NCBI RefSeq assembly: GCF_000169375.1
Contig: NZ_AAXY01000013.1
Coordinates: 1-64,000, forward strand
Source: Marinobacter sp. ELB17
Lineage (GTDB): Bacteria; Pseudomonadota; Gammaproteobacteria; Pseudomonadales; Oleiphilaceae
Length of the DNA stretch: 64,000 nucleotides
Reading direction: 5' to 3'
Shown: in pieces, positions 52,304 through 62,290 of the stretch
Position numbering within the stretch: the first letter of the stretch is position 1
How the letters are laid out: the number at the start of each line of letters is the position of its first letter
The notes under the pieces: generated by a model
Databases searched by the model: none
What the model saw: the letters and a program-made list of their open reading frames with translations, nothing else
Told to the model about the DNA's origin: nothing
Translations under genes and position numbers: made by a program

Positions 52304-53227
52304 TCACCTTGAAATAACTAAAATTTCCACACGGTTACCCTTGCGCAGCGGATCTGACTGAACGATGCTCGGGCCCACCACCACTAACTGCTGGCGTTCC
52401 TTCACAATGCCAGTTTGCACCAGCAAATCAGACATGGATTCACCGGCCGTGCGCGCGCGAGCCATGGCGTCTTCCAGCGGCTCGCTGCCTTCCAGTTCCG
52501 AGTAGGTGATCAGTATCACGGTACTGCCGTCGGCATCGGCCCAGTCCCGTAACATGCGGCGGTCCTGTGATTTCCAGTCAAAGCGCACAATAAAGCCGTC
52601 TTGCCAAGCTACGATTAGAGGCCCGCGAATGCGACTTTGCAGGGATCCCAGGCCTGGCACCACGGCGCCCGAGCCAACCTCGAAGTGCTCTACCCAGACG
52701 TATTCGCTCTGGTTACCGCGGGTAACCGTGTATACCAGAGTCAGCCAGCGCTGGCCGTCTTCGCTGACGGTGCCCACCACCAGGTAATCCTGTGCGGTAT
52801 CCCGGCCAAGCAGCATGGATTTGTCAAAAATCTGATTGGCCCACACGTTGCTGCGGCCGCAGCGCACGCCTGTACATTCGAACAAGATGTTAGCGCCGGA
52901 ATTCAGCAGCGCCTGGCGATAGTGATTCAACGCACCCACCCGGCTGGCGTCTGCGTTAATGCGATACAGCAGGCTGTTGCCGGATACCGGCAGCCGAGCC
53001 ATCACATCGGAGCGAATTTCGCTGTTAATCTCTCGCACCGGGCTGAACAGAACAAGATGCCCGCCCGACTCCAACGGTCGGGTTTCTTCCAGCTCTGACA
53101 AGGGAAACGGCTCTGGAGCTGTCTCCGGAAATGCAGCCAGTGCCTGTTTGCTGGCAACAGCGAGCATCGCTCCAATTGTTAATGTAGCTCCAATAACAAA
53201 ATTTTTCGCACATTGACTATGCAACAC
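52304..53227 (-). CDS. DUF4892 exported protein
   Basis: The 307-residue protein has an N-terminal signal peptide (about 1-31, ending SKQALAA). The DUF4892 hallmark FECTGVRCGRSNVWANQIF is present, with two cysteines that may form a disulfide. The C-terminal part (about 200-307, ILITYSELEGSEPLEDAMAR) resembles an OmpA-like peptidoglycan-interaction fold. The function is unknown. The gene sits tightly between an alpha/beta hydrolase and the patatin gene. Confidence 0.85.
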   Translation of the reverse strand: MLHSQCAKNFVIGATLTIGAMLAVASKQALAAFPETAPEPFPLSELEETRPLESGGHLVLFSPVREINSEIRSDVMARLPVSGNSLLYRINADASRVGALNHYRQALLNSGANILFECTGVRCGRSNVWANQIFDKSMLLGRDTAQDYLVVGTVSEDGQRWLTLVYTVTRGNQSEYVWVEHFEVGSGAVVPGLGSLQSRIRGPLIVAWQDGFIVRFDWKSQDRRMLRDWADADGSTVILITYSELEGSEPLEDAMARARTAGESMSDLLVQTGIVKERQQLVVVGPSIVQSDPLRKGNRVEILVISR

Positions 53228-53235
53228 AGCATCAC

Positions 53236-54156
53236 CTATTGATTCAAAAATCGTTTAACAGCCTCGGTCACCGGACGGGTATCGCCATCCAGATGACAGT
53301 GGTGGCCGCCGGGAACATCAACCTGCTGAAAATCTTTAATCACTTGGGCGCGGATGTGGGTAGTGTCAGCGTTGTCTGCCAACAATCCAGATTGCGCCCG
53401 CACAAATAACGTTGGCGTGCTCAGCGCCGCTAAAGACGCCAGCACCTGCTGTTCTGACGGCATCAGCGCCGAAGGGTGCCGCAACCGCGCATCGGTGCGC
53501 CACACCCAACCGCTTTCCACTTTTTGCATATTACGAGGTATAAGGGCCAGAGCCGCTTCCGGGCTCAAAGGACTCAGGCCGCCGGCCCGTACCTTCGCCG
53601 CTGTCGCCAAGTCCGGATACAACGCCGGCTTGCTGGAGCCCGCCAGGCGTTTGCTGATGGAACGGCGCAATTGGGGAATTACGTCGTCTTCGTGACGGCT
53701 GAGCGCACCCAGGCTGTCAATCAGCACCAGTTTGCGCACCCGCTCGGGGAATGCCGCAGCGTAAAGCGCCGCAACAATGCCGCCAAGGGAGTGCCCAACC
53801 AAGTCCAACGGAGTCTTGTCAGCGTCAAAGTGAAGCTCGATAAGTTCGGCAAGATCCGCTACGTAATCCATCAACACATAATGTTGCCCCGGCGGGCGAT
53901 GGCCGGAGCGGCCGTGGCCTGCAAAATCAAACGCGTACACGTCGCCAACACCGGTCAGTTCCGGTGCCAGATGGGTAAATGTATCGCTGTTATCAAGCCA
54001 GCCGTGCAGCAACAACATTGGCCGCAAGTTCGCGGCTTCGGGCTGTGCAGGCCAGCTCAAACCCGCCAGCGTGATGTGTCCCAGTGGCCAGAGAGCTTCC
54101 CGCCCGGCGGCAAATTCTGTGCCTGTATCCGCCAACGCGGCAGCAACTTCGGTCAT
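53236..54156 (-). CDS. Alpha/beta hydrolase
   Basis: The 306-residue enzyme has the alpha/beta hydrolase core: LLLHGWLDNSDTF (oxyanion), FDFAGHGRSGHRP and the nucleophile elbow VGHSLGG with Ser123. The catalytic histidine is probably in VPGGHHCHLDGD near residue 282. No signal peptide is visible. The substrate is unknown; esterase or lipase activity is the default expectation. It lies nine bases after pilZ and nine before the DUF4892 gene, forming a compact run. Confidence 0.88.
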   Translation of the reverse strand: MTEVAAALADTGTEFAAGREALWPLGHITLAGLSWPAQPEAANLRPMLLLHGWLDNSDTFTHLAPELTGVGDVYAFDFAGHGRSGHRPPGQHYVLMDYVADLAELIELHFDADKTPLDLVGHSLGGIVAALYAAAFPERVRKLVLIDSLGALSRHEDDVIPQLRRSISKRLAGSSKPALYPDLATAAKVRAGGLSPLSPEAALALIPRNMQKVESGWVWRTDARLRHPSALMPSEQQVLASLAALSTPTLFVRAQSGLLADNADTTHIRAQVIKDFQQVDVPGGHHCHLDGDTRPVTEAVKRFLNQ

Positions 54157-54164
54157 CGGGTACC

Positions 54165-54515
54165 TCAGAGTGTATGGGTGGGGCGGTCAGAACTCAGCGA
54201 ACCCGCCAAATACGACTCGATTTTGGTTCTGGCCAATTCAGCGTCAACACTGAACTGTACGCCAATACCGGCCGCGCGGTTCCCTTGTGCGCCTTTTGGT
54301 GTAATCCAGATAACCTTGCCAGACACCGGCAACTTCTCCGGTTCGTCCATCAGATTGAGCAGCAAAAACACTTCGTTACCAAGCTGGTACTGCTTTTGGG
54401 TGGGAATAAACAGGCCACCCTGGCGTATATAAGGCATATACGCAGCGTAGAGCACTGCTTTGTCTTTAATGGTCAGGGTTAATATGCCACTGCGATTTCC
54501 GAATCCGGGCCCCAT
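54165..54515 (-). CDS. pilZ: Type IV pilus assembly protein PilZ
   Basis: The 116-residue single-domain protein matches PilZ: ILTLTIKDKAVLYAAYMPYI, then GGLFIPTQKQYQLGNEVFLL and GKVIWITPKGAQGNRAAGIG. The c-di-GMP-binding arginine motif (RxxxR) is absent, as is usual for true pilus PilZ, which binds the PilB/FimX system. It lies downstream of holB, as in Pseudomonas. The gap of 147 bases to holB holds AT-rich sequence with repeated CAATAAA strings. Confidence 0.9.
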   Translation of the reverse strand: MGPGFGNRSGILTLTIKDKAVLYAAYMPYIRQGGLFIPTQKQYQLGNEVFLLLNLMDEPEKLPVSGKVIWITPKGAQGNRAAGIGVQFSVDAELARTKIESYLAGSLSSDRPTHTL

Positions 54516-54662
54516 AACAAATACCTTATCTGTGGTGTGTCAATAAATGGTTCAATAAACGTTTCGGCAAACGTATCAATAAATATCGGTTAATCATAAC
54601 AGTAGCGAGACCGATGCGGGTATTTGCCGGCTCTTCAATCAACATTAGCCTGCGCGGCTATC

Positions 54663-55685
54663 TCAGCCGGCACGCTGGCGTTTTGGCATCAGTTGTTGCC
54701 ACGCCAGCAGCAGCCGGCTGGCTTCCAGCTCCGGGCTGGCATTGTATACAACGGCTTCACGCCCTTCACGCACCGCGCCCAGCAATTCATGGGCGCGCCA
54801 GGGCGGATTGCAGCCCGCCAGGAAGCGCAGCATATCCGCGGCTTCATGGTGCGCCGGCTCACCCCCGGCGCTCAGGCGGGCCAAGTCTGCCGCCCAGCCT
54901 TCAAACAGCCCCAGGGTTTCATCCAGCCCCAGGGCTTTGAAGGCTTTGGCAGCATCGGCCAGGGTCATCTGGTTTTTCATAAAATCGCGAAAACCGCAAA
55001 AAGCCGCGTCGTGCAGCGCTATAAAGCCGCTGTTCAGATAATCCAAAGCCAGCCTCGGGGCATTGCCAGCCAACATCAACGCTTTCGCCACGGACGTGCT
55101 TTCCGGCTGCTTTTCAGGTGGCAGCAGGGCCAGCTGGCCCACCAGCCAGCGTTCGGCGTCAGCGGCCACGGGCACCGGCAACGTATGAGTCTGACAGCGC
55201 GAGCGAATCGTCGGCAACAACGGCCGGCCGCTTTCCTGTAACAGCAACAACACGGTATCACCGCTGGGCTCTTCGAGGGTTTTCAGCAACGCATTGGCGG
55301 CGTTGATATTGAGCTGGTCGGCGCGATCAATAATCGCGATTTTACGATGACCCACCTGAGGTGACGCAGAAGCAAAATTAATCAATTCCCTGATTTGAAC
55401 AATGCGCACCATGCGCGATTTTTCAGGGGCGTACACCCGCACATCGGGATGGCTTCCGGCACGTTTCAATGCGCACTGTTTGCAGTGGCCACAGGCTTGT
55501 GGCATTCCCTGCGGGTCGGTTTGCAGTTGATCACACAGCAACAAACCGGCAACCGCATCGGCCCAGGCACGTTTACCAACACCGCGCTCGCCATTAATAA
55601 TCAGTGCGTGGGGCAGCCGCGACTCCGTCAACTGTTTCTGCACGCTGTGCCAGGCTTTTGCCAGCCAGGGCATATCGGTCGCCAT
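54663..55685 (-). CDS. holB: DNA polymerase III delta' subunit
   Basis: This clamp-loader subunit acts with delta and gamma/tau to open the beta clamp. The protein has ALIINGERGVGKRAWADAV (degenerate P-loop), a zinc site in CGHCKQCALKRAGSHPDV, then IIDRADQLNINAANALLKTL and LLLQESGRPLLPTIRSRCQ. I chose the ATG at 55683-55685 (MATDMPWLAKAW), preceded by AGGA; an upstream TTG at 55706 adds seven residues. Its start lies 92 bases inside the 3' end of tgpA in another frame. tmk, the usual partner, is not here. Confidence 0.93.
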   Translation of the reverse strand: MATDMPWLAKAWHSVQKQLTESRLPHALIINGERGVGKRAWADAVAGLLLCDQLQTDPQGMPQACGHCKQCALKRAGSHPDVRVYAPEKSRMVRIVQIRELINFASASPQVGHRKIAIIDRADQLNINAANALLKTLEEPSGDTVLLLLQESGRPLLPTIRSRCQTHTLPVPVAADAERWLVGQLALLPPEKQPESTSVAKALMLAGNAPRLALDYLNSGFIALHDAAFCGFRDFMKNQMTLADAAKAFKALGLDETLGLFEGWAADLARLSAGGEPAHHEAADMLRFLAGCNPPWRAHELLGAVREGREAVVYNASPELEASRLLLAWQQLMPKRQRAG

Positions 55686-57831
55686 ATCGGTGTCCTGGTG
55701 TATCAATCCTTTGCCTCGCTGCTCGCTTAGAATGATTCGCTCGATTGAGCGGGAGACTCGCCTGCCGGCGCTGCCGTTTCATACGGGCCAGCAAGCGCCG
55801 CAGAAGGCGGATATCCGACGCCGGCCGCGCAACTGCATCAACCGTTTGGCGACTATAGTAATGAGTATTGACCACACCGGCAAAAACTCTGGCAGAATCC
55901 GCCAGCGCCGGCTCCGCCCGTACCAGCCGTTCAGCCAGTCCCAGGGGCGTTTCACCCTGGCGTACGGGTACACCAACACCCGCGCAAAACCTTTGCCAAC
56001 GCTGAAGTTGACGCGCCACGCCGGTATGGCGACCGCCCTGCCGGCCGCGCCAGGCACTGATCAGCCCGGCCAACAACAGTGCGGCCGCCACAGTGCCAGC
56101 ACTGATATAACCCAGGTCGCGCATGGTAAGGCCACCAGGCAAGCGCGACAGCAGGTCCATCTGGCTCTGGCCCTGATACCCTACCACCCAGCGTTGCCAC
56201 TGATAATTGATGCGGTCCAGCTGCAAGCTGGCCCAAGTCAGCAGCGGCAAGTTGCCGTACTTTTGCGGCGACAACCAGCTGTTTTCCAGAAACGAACCTT
56301 CTTCTGCCATCGCCTCGCGCAGGCCGGATTCAATGCGCGACGGCGCAATTGCCGCGGTCGGGTCAAGCCGAATCCAACCCGAACCCTCAAACCAGCCCTC
56401 TACCCAGGCGTGGGCGTCGTATTGACGCACAATCAGGTATTCGTCGCCAGCCCCCGATTCACCGCCCTGATACCCAACCACCACCCGCGCCGGAATACCG
56501 GCAGCACGCAGCACAAAGGTCATGGCGCCGGCGTAATGGGCGCAAAAACCGCGTTTCACATCGAACAACAAGGCATCAATACCGTTATCCGGCATCACGG
56601 GCGGCCGCAGAGTATAAAAGTAGGACTGCTCGCGGAAACGTTGCAGCAGCGCAGTGGCTACTCCACGGTCGTCATACCGGCTGCGCAGTTCGTCAGCCAA
56701 AGCCCTCGCCTGCGGGTTGCCTCGGCCGGGCAGTTGCAATAATTGACGGCGCTGCGCCGGTGGCAGTTGCGCGTCGGGATTAACCGGAGGCGTTTCCAGG
56801 GCCAGGCGATAGCGCACACTGGTGTCCGCGGGGCGACGGAAGCGAAACAGATCTTGGTCTATTTCTTCAATATTGGGCGATGCCGCCACCGAATCCGCCA
56901 GCGCGAACGCCCAACTCTGATCGGTGGGTTCCAGCAATATTTCATATTGGTTTACGTCCAGGGGCCCGGAAACGCCTTCGATTTCAACCCGCCCCAAGCG
57001 CCGGAAGTCTGGCTGTGCAGACTGTTTCCAGGTTGCGCCGTCAAGGTAATCCAGCGTCAGGCCGCGCCAATAGCGTTGCGCCTGGGGTGGTGTCTGCCCG
57101 CCGAAGCTGACACGAAACGCACGCTCGCTGCTCTGGGCCAGGTTAGAAATATCGCCCGGGGTCATCTGATCGCTTATGCCGCTTCGGGCCTGGCCCGACA
57201 CCAGCGGAACGCTCCACAGCGGCGCAATGCGCGGAAAGAACACAAACAGCACAATCACCACCGGCAGCATTTTTAGCAGCAAGCCAGCCAGGCGGCGGCC
57301 GCCAGAGCGCACCCCCGCGGGCAGTTCAGGCGCGTTCAGCACCTGCAAGCCCAGCAGCAATAACACCACCGAGGTAAAATTAAACAGGGTCCAGTGTATG
57401 GCCTGATGAAACAAAAAGTTCACCGCAGCCATGTACAACAATATGAAAAAAAGCACGTAAAAATCACGGGCGCTGCGGGTTTCAAGCCACTTAAGCGCCA
57501 CGCACAGCACGAAAAATGACGCGGCAGTGTCTACCGTGAACTGGCTTTTTACGGTGGCCACGTACAATCCGCCCAACACCACCACCAATCCCGTTCGCCA
57601 CCATCGCCCAGGTAAGCGTACACGGCCCAGGCGCGCCAGCCAGCGCCAGGTCATAAGCGCAACACACACCACCAAAAGCCAGGTCGGCAGTCGGTCCCAC
57701 TGTGGCACCAGCAATAGTGTAAACGCCGCCACCAGCCATAAAAGCGCCTTGCCAGGCAGTTGCGCAGCCTGCACTTGAACGCCTGAACCGAGGGTTGGCG
57801 AAGACTGCTTGTTACGTCGGCGGAGGGTCAT
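55594..57831 (-). CDS. TgpA-like membrane transglutaminase-domain protein (DUF3488)
   Basis: The 745-residue protein has five or six N-terminal membrane spans (about 28-215) and a periplasmic transglutaminase domain. The Cys-His-Asp triad is visible: Cys430 (GFCAHYAG), His474 (YDAHAWVEGW) and Asp490 (WIRLDPTAA). One further span (about 578-600) precedes a DUF4129-like C-terminal domain. TgpA is essential in P. aeruginosa; its substrate is unknown. The last 40-50 residues (after RRLLARMKRQRRQ) are basic, look unlike the family and overlap holB, which suggests a lost stop codon. It overlaps the DUF58 gene by four bases. Confidence 0.9.
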   Translation of the reverse strand: MTLRRRNKQSSPTLGSGVQVQAAQLPGKALLWLVAAFTLLLVPQWDRLPTWLLVVCVALMTWRWLARLGRVRLPGRWWRTGLVVVLGGLYVATVKSQFTVDTAASFFVLCVALKWLETRSARDFYVLFFILLYMAAVNFLFHQAIHWTLFNFTSVVLLLLGLQVLNAPELPAGVRSGGRRLAGLLLKMLPVVIVLFVFFPRIAPLWSVPLVSGQARSGISDQMTPGDISNLAQSSERAFRVSFGGQTPPQAQRYWRGLTLDYLDGATWKQSAQPDFRRLGRVEIEGVSGPLDVNQYEILLEPTDQSWAFALADSVAASPNIEEIDQDLFRFRRPADTSVRYRLALETPPVNPDAQLPPAQRRQLLQLPGRGNPQARALADELRSRYDDRGVATALLQRFREQSYFYTLRPPVMPDNGIDALLFDVKRGFCAHYAGAMTFVLRAAGIPARVVVGYQGGESGAGDEYLIVRQYDAHAWVEGWFEGSGWIRLDPTAAIAPSRIESGLREAMAEEGSFLENSWLSPQKYGNLPLLTWASLQLDRINYQWQRWVVGYQGQSQMDLLSRLPGGLTMRDLGYISAGTVAAALLLAGLISAWRGRQGGRHTGVARQLQRWQRFCAGVGVPVRQGETPLGLAERLVRAEPALADSARVFAGVVNTHYYSRQTVDAVARPASDIRLLRRLLARMKRQRRQASLPLNRANHSKRAARQRIDTPGHRYGDRYALAGKSLAQRAETVDGVAAAPRTDY

Positions 57832-58883
57832 TGCGGGCTCCCGGTGCTGGCGACATCCAGCGATTCCGGGTCGGCGCTAGTGGATTTCAAACGACTGCCA
57901 AAGCGGCGGGGCTGGTTGTCACGGGGTTTCTCTCGTCCCCACACCGCCAGCGCGCGCTGGCAGCGCAATGCGTGGGCAGCGCCGCTGTCTGGTTCTATCA
58001 ACTGCCCCGGCAAACTCAGCCCGTAGCGCACATCCAAGCGTTGGCGGTCATCCACCAGAAACGCCAGATAACTTAAACGCATTTCGCTACTTGCGCCTAT
58101 AAACGCGTGAAAATCTAACCATTGCGGGTTTCCGGCTTGCCCTTGCCAGTCTGCCACCACCAGCTGCCCGGTCCGGGCAAAACGTTTCCACAGTACGCGC
58201 TGGCTGGAATCGCCTTCGCGCCAAGGCCGTAAATCGGCGCTGTCTGAACCGGCCTGAACACTGGCCACCGCCTCGCTTTCGCCGTCCTCGGCGGTGGCCC
58301 GCAGTTCGGGCGCAGTGATGGGTTTTGCAAAGGCCAGTCCAGCTGACACCGGCCGCAACCAGGACCAAGCTTTCAACAGCCCAAAGGGATAACGGGTTTC
58401 TATTCGAATTCGGTCCGGGCGCACATAACCACGGCTCGGAGCCCAAACCAGCACAGACGTATCACGGCTTTGCCCGGCTGGCACACTTACCCACACCGGC
58501 AACGAACCCCCGCTGCTAACCTGCACCGCAATGGCGTCGTCTTTACCAGCGGTCAGGCGCAAGCTGAACGGCACTGTGTCACCGGCAACGGCCTCTCCCG
58601 CCCGGCTTAGAGCCAGAGTCAAACCTGCCAGATTACGGTGGGTCTGGTGCATGGCGCCCACAAACACTCCGCCAAGTATAAAGGTCAGCATATAAATCAG
58701 ACTGTTTTGATAGTTGATGCCGGTAATCAGCATAATCAGTAGAAGTGCACCGAACATCACGCCGGCACCGGTAGGCAGAATAAACAGATTTTTCTGGCTG
58801 AACGTCTGGCAGTCAGATCTGGGCAGGCGTCGATTCACCCAGCGCTGCCAAAAACCATCGATTGTCGGTTTCTTCATTGTCAT
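57828..58883 (-). CDS. DUF58 domain protein
   Basis: The 351-residue protein has two membrane helices (about 32-80, GVMFGALLLIMLITGINYQN) and the DUF58 signature SADLRPWREGDSSQRVLWKRFARTG, here shown by the DLRPWREGD core. DUF58 proteins usually work with a MoxR ATPase and a TgpA-type protein in an envelope-linked chaperone system. Here tgpA follows with a four-base overlap, but moxR is absent upstream; the divergent pabB gene lies there instead. Confidence 0.9.
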   Translation of the reverse strand: MTMKKPTIDGFWQRWVNRRLPRSDCQTFSQKNLFILPTGAGVMFGALLLIMLITGINYQNSLIYMLTFILGGVFVGAMHQTHRNLAGLTLALSRAGEAVAGDTVPFSLRLTAGKDDAIAVQVSSGGSLPVWVSVPAGQSRDTSVLVWAPSRGYVRPDRIRIETRYPFGLLKAWSWLRPVSAGLAFAKPITAPELRATAEDGESEAVASVQAGSDSADLRPWREGDSSQRVLWKRFARTGQLVVADWQGQAGNPQWLDFHAFIGASSEMRLSYLAFLVDDRQRLDVRYGLSLPGQLIEPDSGAAHALRCQRALAVWGREKPRDNQPRRFGSRLKSTSADPESLDVASTGSPQ

Positions 58884-58978
58884 AAATCCAGTATACGTAA
58901 CAGCCTTTCGCGAATCGCGAGCGTATAGACAAATCGTCGAATAAATTCCCCTTCAAAAGAATACGAGAGGTTTTCCCT

Positions 58979-60382
58979 TTGATAGCGGCTACACCCATCA
59001 GCGCTGATCAATTTGCCAGGCTTCAGGTCCATGCCAGCCAGTGCAGCGACTTTGTCTGCCTGGGTGCTCCTGGGGCGGAAGCTGGCCGCGGTGAACGCTT
59101 TGGTTTCACTGCACTGGCAACCGAGACCGTAGCGCTTGCAGGCAGCGATGTATACGCCGATAAAGCTGCGCTGGCCCGCACCGCGCACTTTATGGAGAAC
59201 CAGCTAGCGCAGATGGAAAGTCAGCATTCGCAGGTTAACGAGCCGGCGTCGCAAACGACACCCTGGCTGAATGGCGGCTGGCTGGGTTTTGCCAGTTACG
59301 AGTTGGGGTATCGGCATTTGAAAGCTCCGACGAATACGGCAACAGCTACTCCACCCAGCGCCGACCTCAATCCATTGCCCGCCATGCAAGCCGGTTTGTA
59401 CCTGTGGATGGCGAGCTGCGATCGGCAAAGCGGACAATATTACCTGTGGATTCATCCGCGGTGCGCAACGGCAACTCGGGCACAACTTGCGGACTGGCAA
59501 CAAGAAGACGCAGCTTCGCCCCTGCCCGAACAATACTGGCGCATGACCAAAGCCTTTGCGCCACGGCAATCAGCGGCAGATTTCATGGCCGGCGTTGAAC
59601 GAGTGAAAGAGTACATTCTGGCGGGCGACTGCTATCAGGCCAATTTGTCCCAGCAGTTCAGCGGGCAGTACCGGGGCGACCCCTGGCGCGCCTATCAGGC
59701 GCTTGCCAGCGCGCACCCTACGCCCTACGGCGCCTTTCTGCGGCTTGGCGACCAGGCCATTGTATCGGCCTCGCCGGAGCGTTTTCTTCAAATCAGCGGC
59801 GATACCGTTCGGACCAGCCCTATCAAAGGCACACGGCCACGGGGCAAAGATGCCGAGCAGGATCGCGCCCTGGCGCAGGAATTGATGGATTCAGAAAAAG
59901 ACCGGGCAGAAAATCTGATGATTGTGGATCTGCTACGCAACGATCTGGGCCTGAACGCGGCCACGGGGTCTGTGCGTGTGGATAAACTGTTTGCGCTGGA
60001 GTCTTATCGCAATGTACACCACTTGGTAAGCCACATTCGCGCAACGCTGACGCCCGGGGTATCACCGCTGCGGGCGTTTTTCGATGCTTTTCCGGGTGGT
60101 TCGATTACCGGCGCGCCAAAAATTCGCGCCATGGAAATTATTCAGGAACTGGAGCCGCACTGGCGCGGCCCTTACTGCGGCTCAGTATTCCATCGCAACT
60201 TCGACGGCCAGCTAGACAGCAGCATCGCCATTCGCACCCTGGTGTGCGACAACACCGGCGCCATTCATTGCTGGGGCGGCGGCGGCATAGTCACGGATTC
60301 AGAAGCCGAGAGCGAATATCAGGAAACCCTGACCAAGGTAAAACCGCTGATGGACTGCCTGGAAAAAGCAGGCGGGCTATAG
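58979..60382 (+). CDS. pabB: Aminodeoxychorismate synthase component I
   Basis: With PabA it converts chorismate to aminodeoxychorismate for folate synthesis. The 467-residue protein has the anthranilate synthase I fold. The PIKGTRPRG motif carries the PabB-specific lysine (TrpE has Ala there), and GSITGAPKIRAMEIIQELEP is the chorismate and metal site. The N-terminal half has YELGYRHL. The start is TTG at 58979 with GAGAGG ten bases upstream; no in-frame ATG is near. It is convergent with thrH and divergent from the DUF58 gene. Confidence 0.94.
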   Translation: MIAATPISADQFARLQVHASQCSDFVCLGAPGAEAGRGERFGFTALATETVALAGSDVYADKAALARTAHFMENQLAQMESQHSQVNEPASQTTPWLNGGWLGFASYELGYRHLKAPTNTATATPPSADLNPLPAMQAGLYLWMASCDRQSGQYYLWIHPRCATATRAQLADWQQEDAASPLPEQYWRMTKAFAPRQSAADFMAGVERVKEYILAGDCYQANLSQQFSGQYRGDPWRAYQALASAHPTPYGAFLRLGDQAIVSASPERFLQISGDTVRTSPIKGTRPRGKDAEQDRALAQELMDSEKDRAENLMIVDLLRNDLGLNAATGSVRVDKLFALESYRNVHHLVSHIRATLTPGVSPLRAFFDAFPGGSITGAPKIRAMEIIQELEPHWRGPYCGSVFHRNFDGQLDSSIAIRTLVCDNTGAIHCWGGGGIVTDSEAESEYQETLTKVKPLMDCLEKAGGL

Positions 60383-60459
60383 GTAAGAGGTATATAGCTA
60401 AGAGGTATATAGGCCCGCTCTCTTACAACACAAGTCCCGGTTCCAGATTTAAAAGGCAA

Positions 60460-61074
60460 TCAGGCGCTGTGCACCAGGCTGGCCTTCAGGAATTCCTGTT
60501 TCAAATCGTCAAACGTCTGCACTGCCGGGAACTGCGGAAATTCGCTGATCACGTTTTGCGGCGCGTGGAACAAAATACCGGCCTCAGCCTGCGCCAGCAT
60601 GGTGGTGTCGTTGTACGAATCGCCGGCGGCAATCACCCGGTAATTCAGCAGCTGGAAGGCGCGAACCGACTGGCGCTTGGGGTCACGCTGGCGCAGCAGG
60701 TAGTTGGTAATCTGGCCGTTGTCCGCTACTTCCAGTTTGTGGCACAGCAGCGCAGGATGGCCCAGCTTGGCCATCAGCGGCATGGCAAATTCGTAGAAAG
60801 TGTCTGACAGAATCACCACCTGAAAGCGCTCGCGCAGCCAGTCCAGAAATTCCGCTGCACCGGGCAGTGGGTCCAGCCCGCCAATGACTTCCTGAATTTG
60901 CAGCAGGCCATAACCGTATTGGTTTAACAGCTTCAGGCGCTGCTTCATCAGTACGTTGTAATCAGGAATATCGCGGGTGGTTGCCTTGAGTTCTTCAATG
61001 CCGGTTTTCTCCGCAAACGCAATCCAGATTTCTGGAATCAATACTCCTTCAAGATCAAGGCATGCCAGTTCCAC
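60460..61074 (-). CDS. thrH: Bifunctional phosphoserine phosphatase/homoserine phosphotransferase ThrH
   Basis: This HAD-family enzyme hydrolyses phosphoserine and can move its phosphate to homoserine. The N-terminal catalytic motif is LDLEGVLIPEIW. SDTFYEFAMPL is motif II, and AAGDSYNDTTML holds the metal aspartates. FHAPQNVISEFPQFPAV is characteristic of ThrH. I chose the GTG at 61072-61074 because AGGAGAG lies five bases upstream and the Pseudomonas protein starts at the same place; this gives 204 residues. A longer in-frame reading to 61116 is unlikely. Confidence 0.93.
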   Translation of the reverse strand: MELACLDLEGVLIPEIWIAFAEKTGIEELKATTRDIPDYNVLMKQRLKLLNQYGYGLLQIQEVIGGLDPLPGAAEFLDWLRERFQVVILSDTFYEFAMPLMAKLGHPALLCHKLEVADNGQITNYLLRQRDPKRQSVRAFQLLNYRVIAAGDSYNDTTMLAQAEAGILFHAPQNVISEFPQFPAVQTFDDLKQEFLKASLVHSA

Positions 61075-61194
61075 AGTGCTCTCCTGTTTCATCAATAAAG
61101 GAAGATTCGGTTGCAATCACAGTGCTGCGCACCCGCATCGGTTCGCTATGATAGAAAAAACCGCACGAAATTGCATCGCTCTACAAACAGCCCG

Positions 61195-62271
<1,077 letters not shown>

Positions 62272-62290
62272 TCATTCTTTTTTAGAATAA

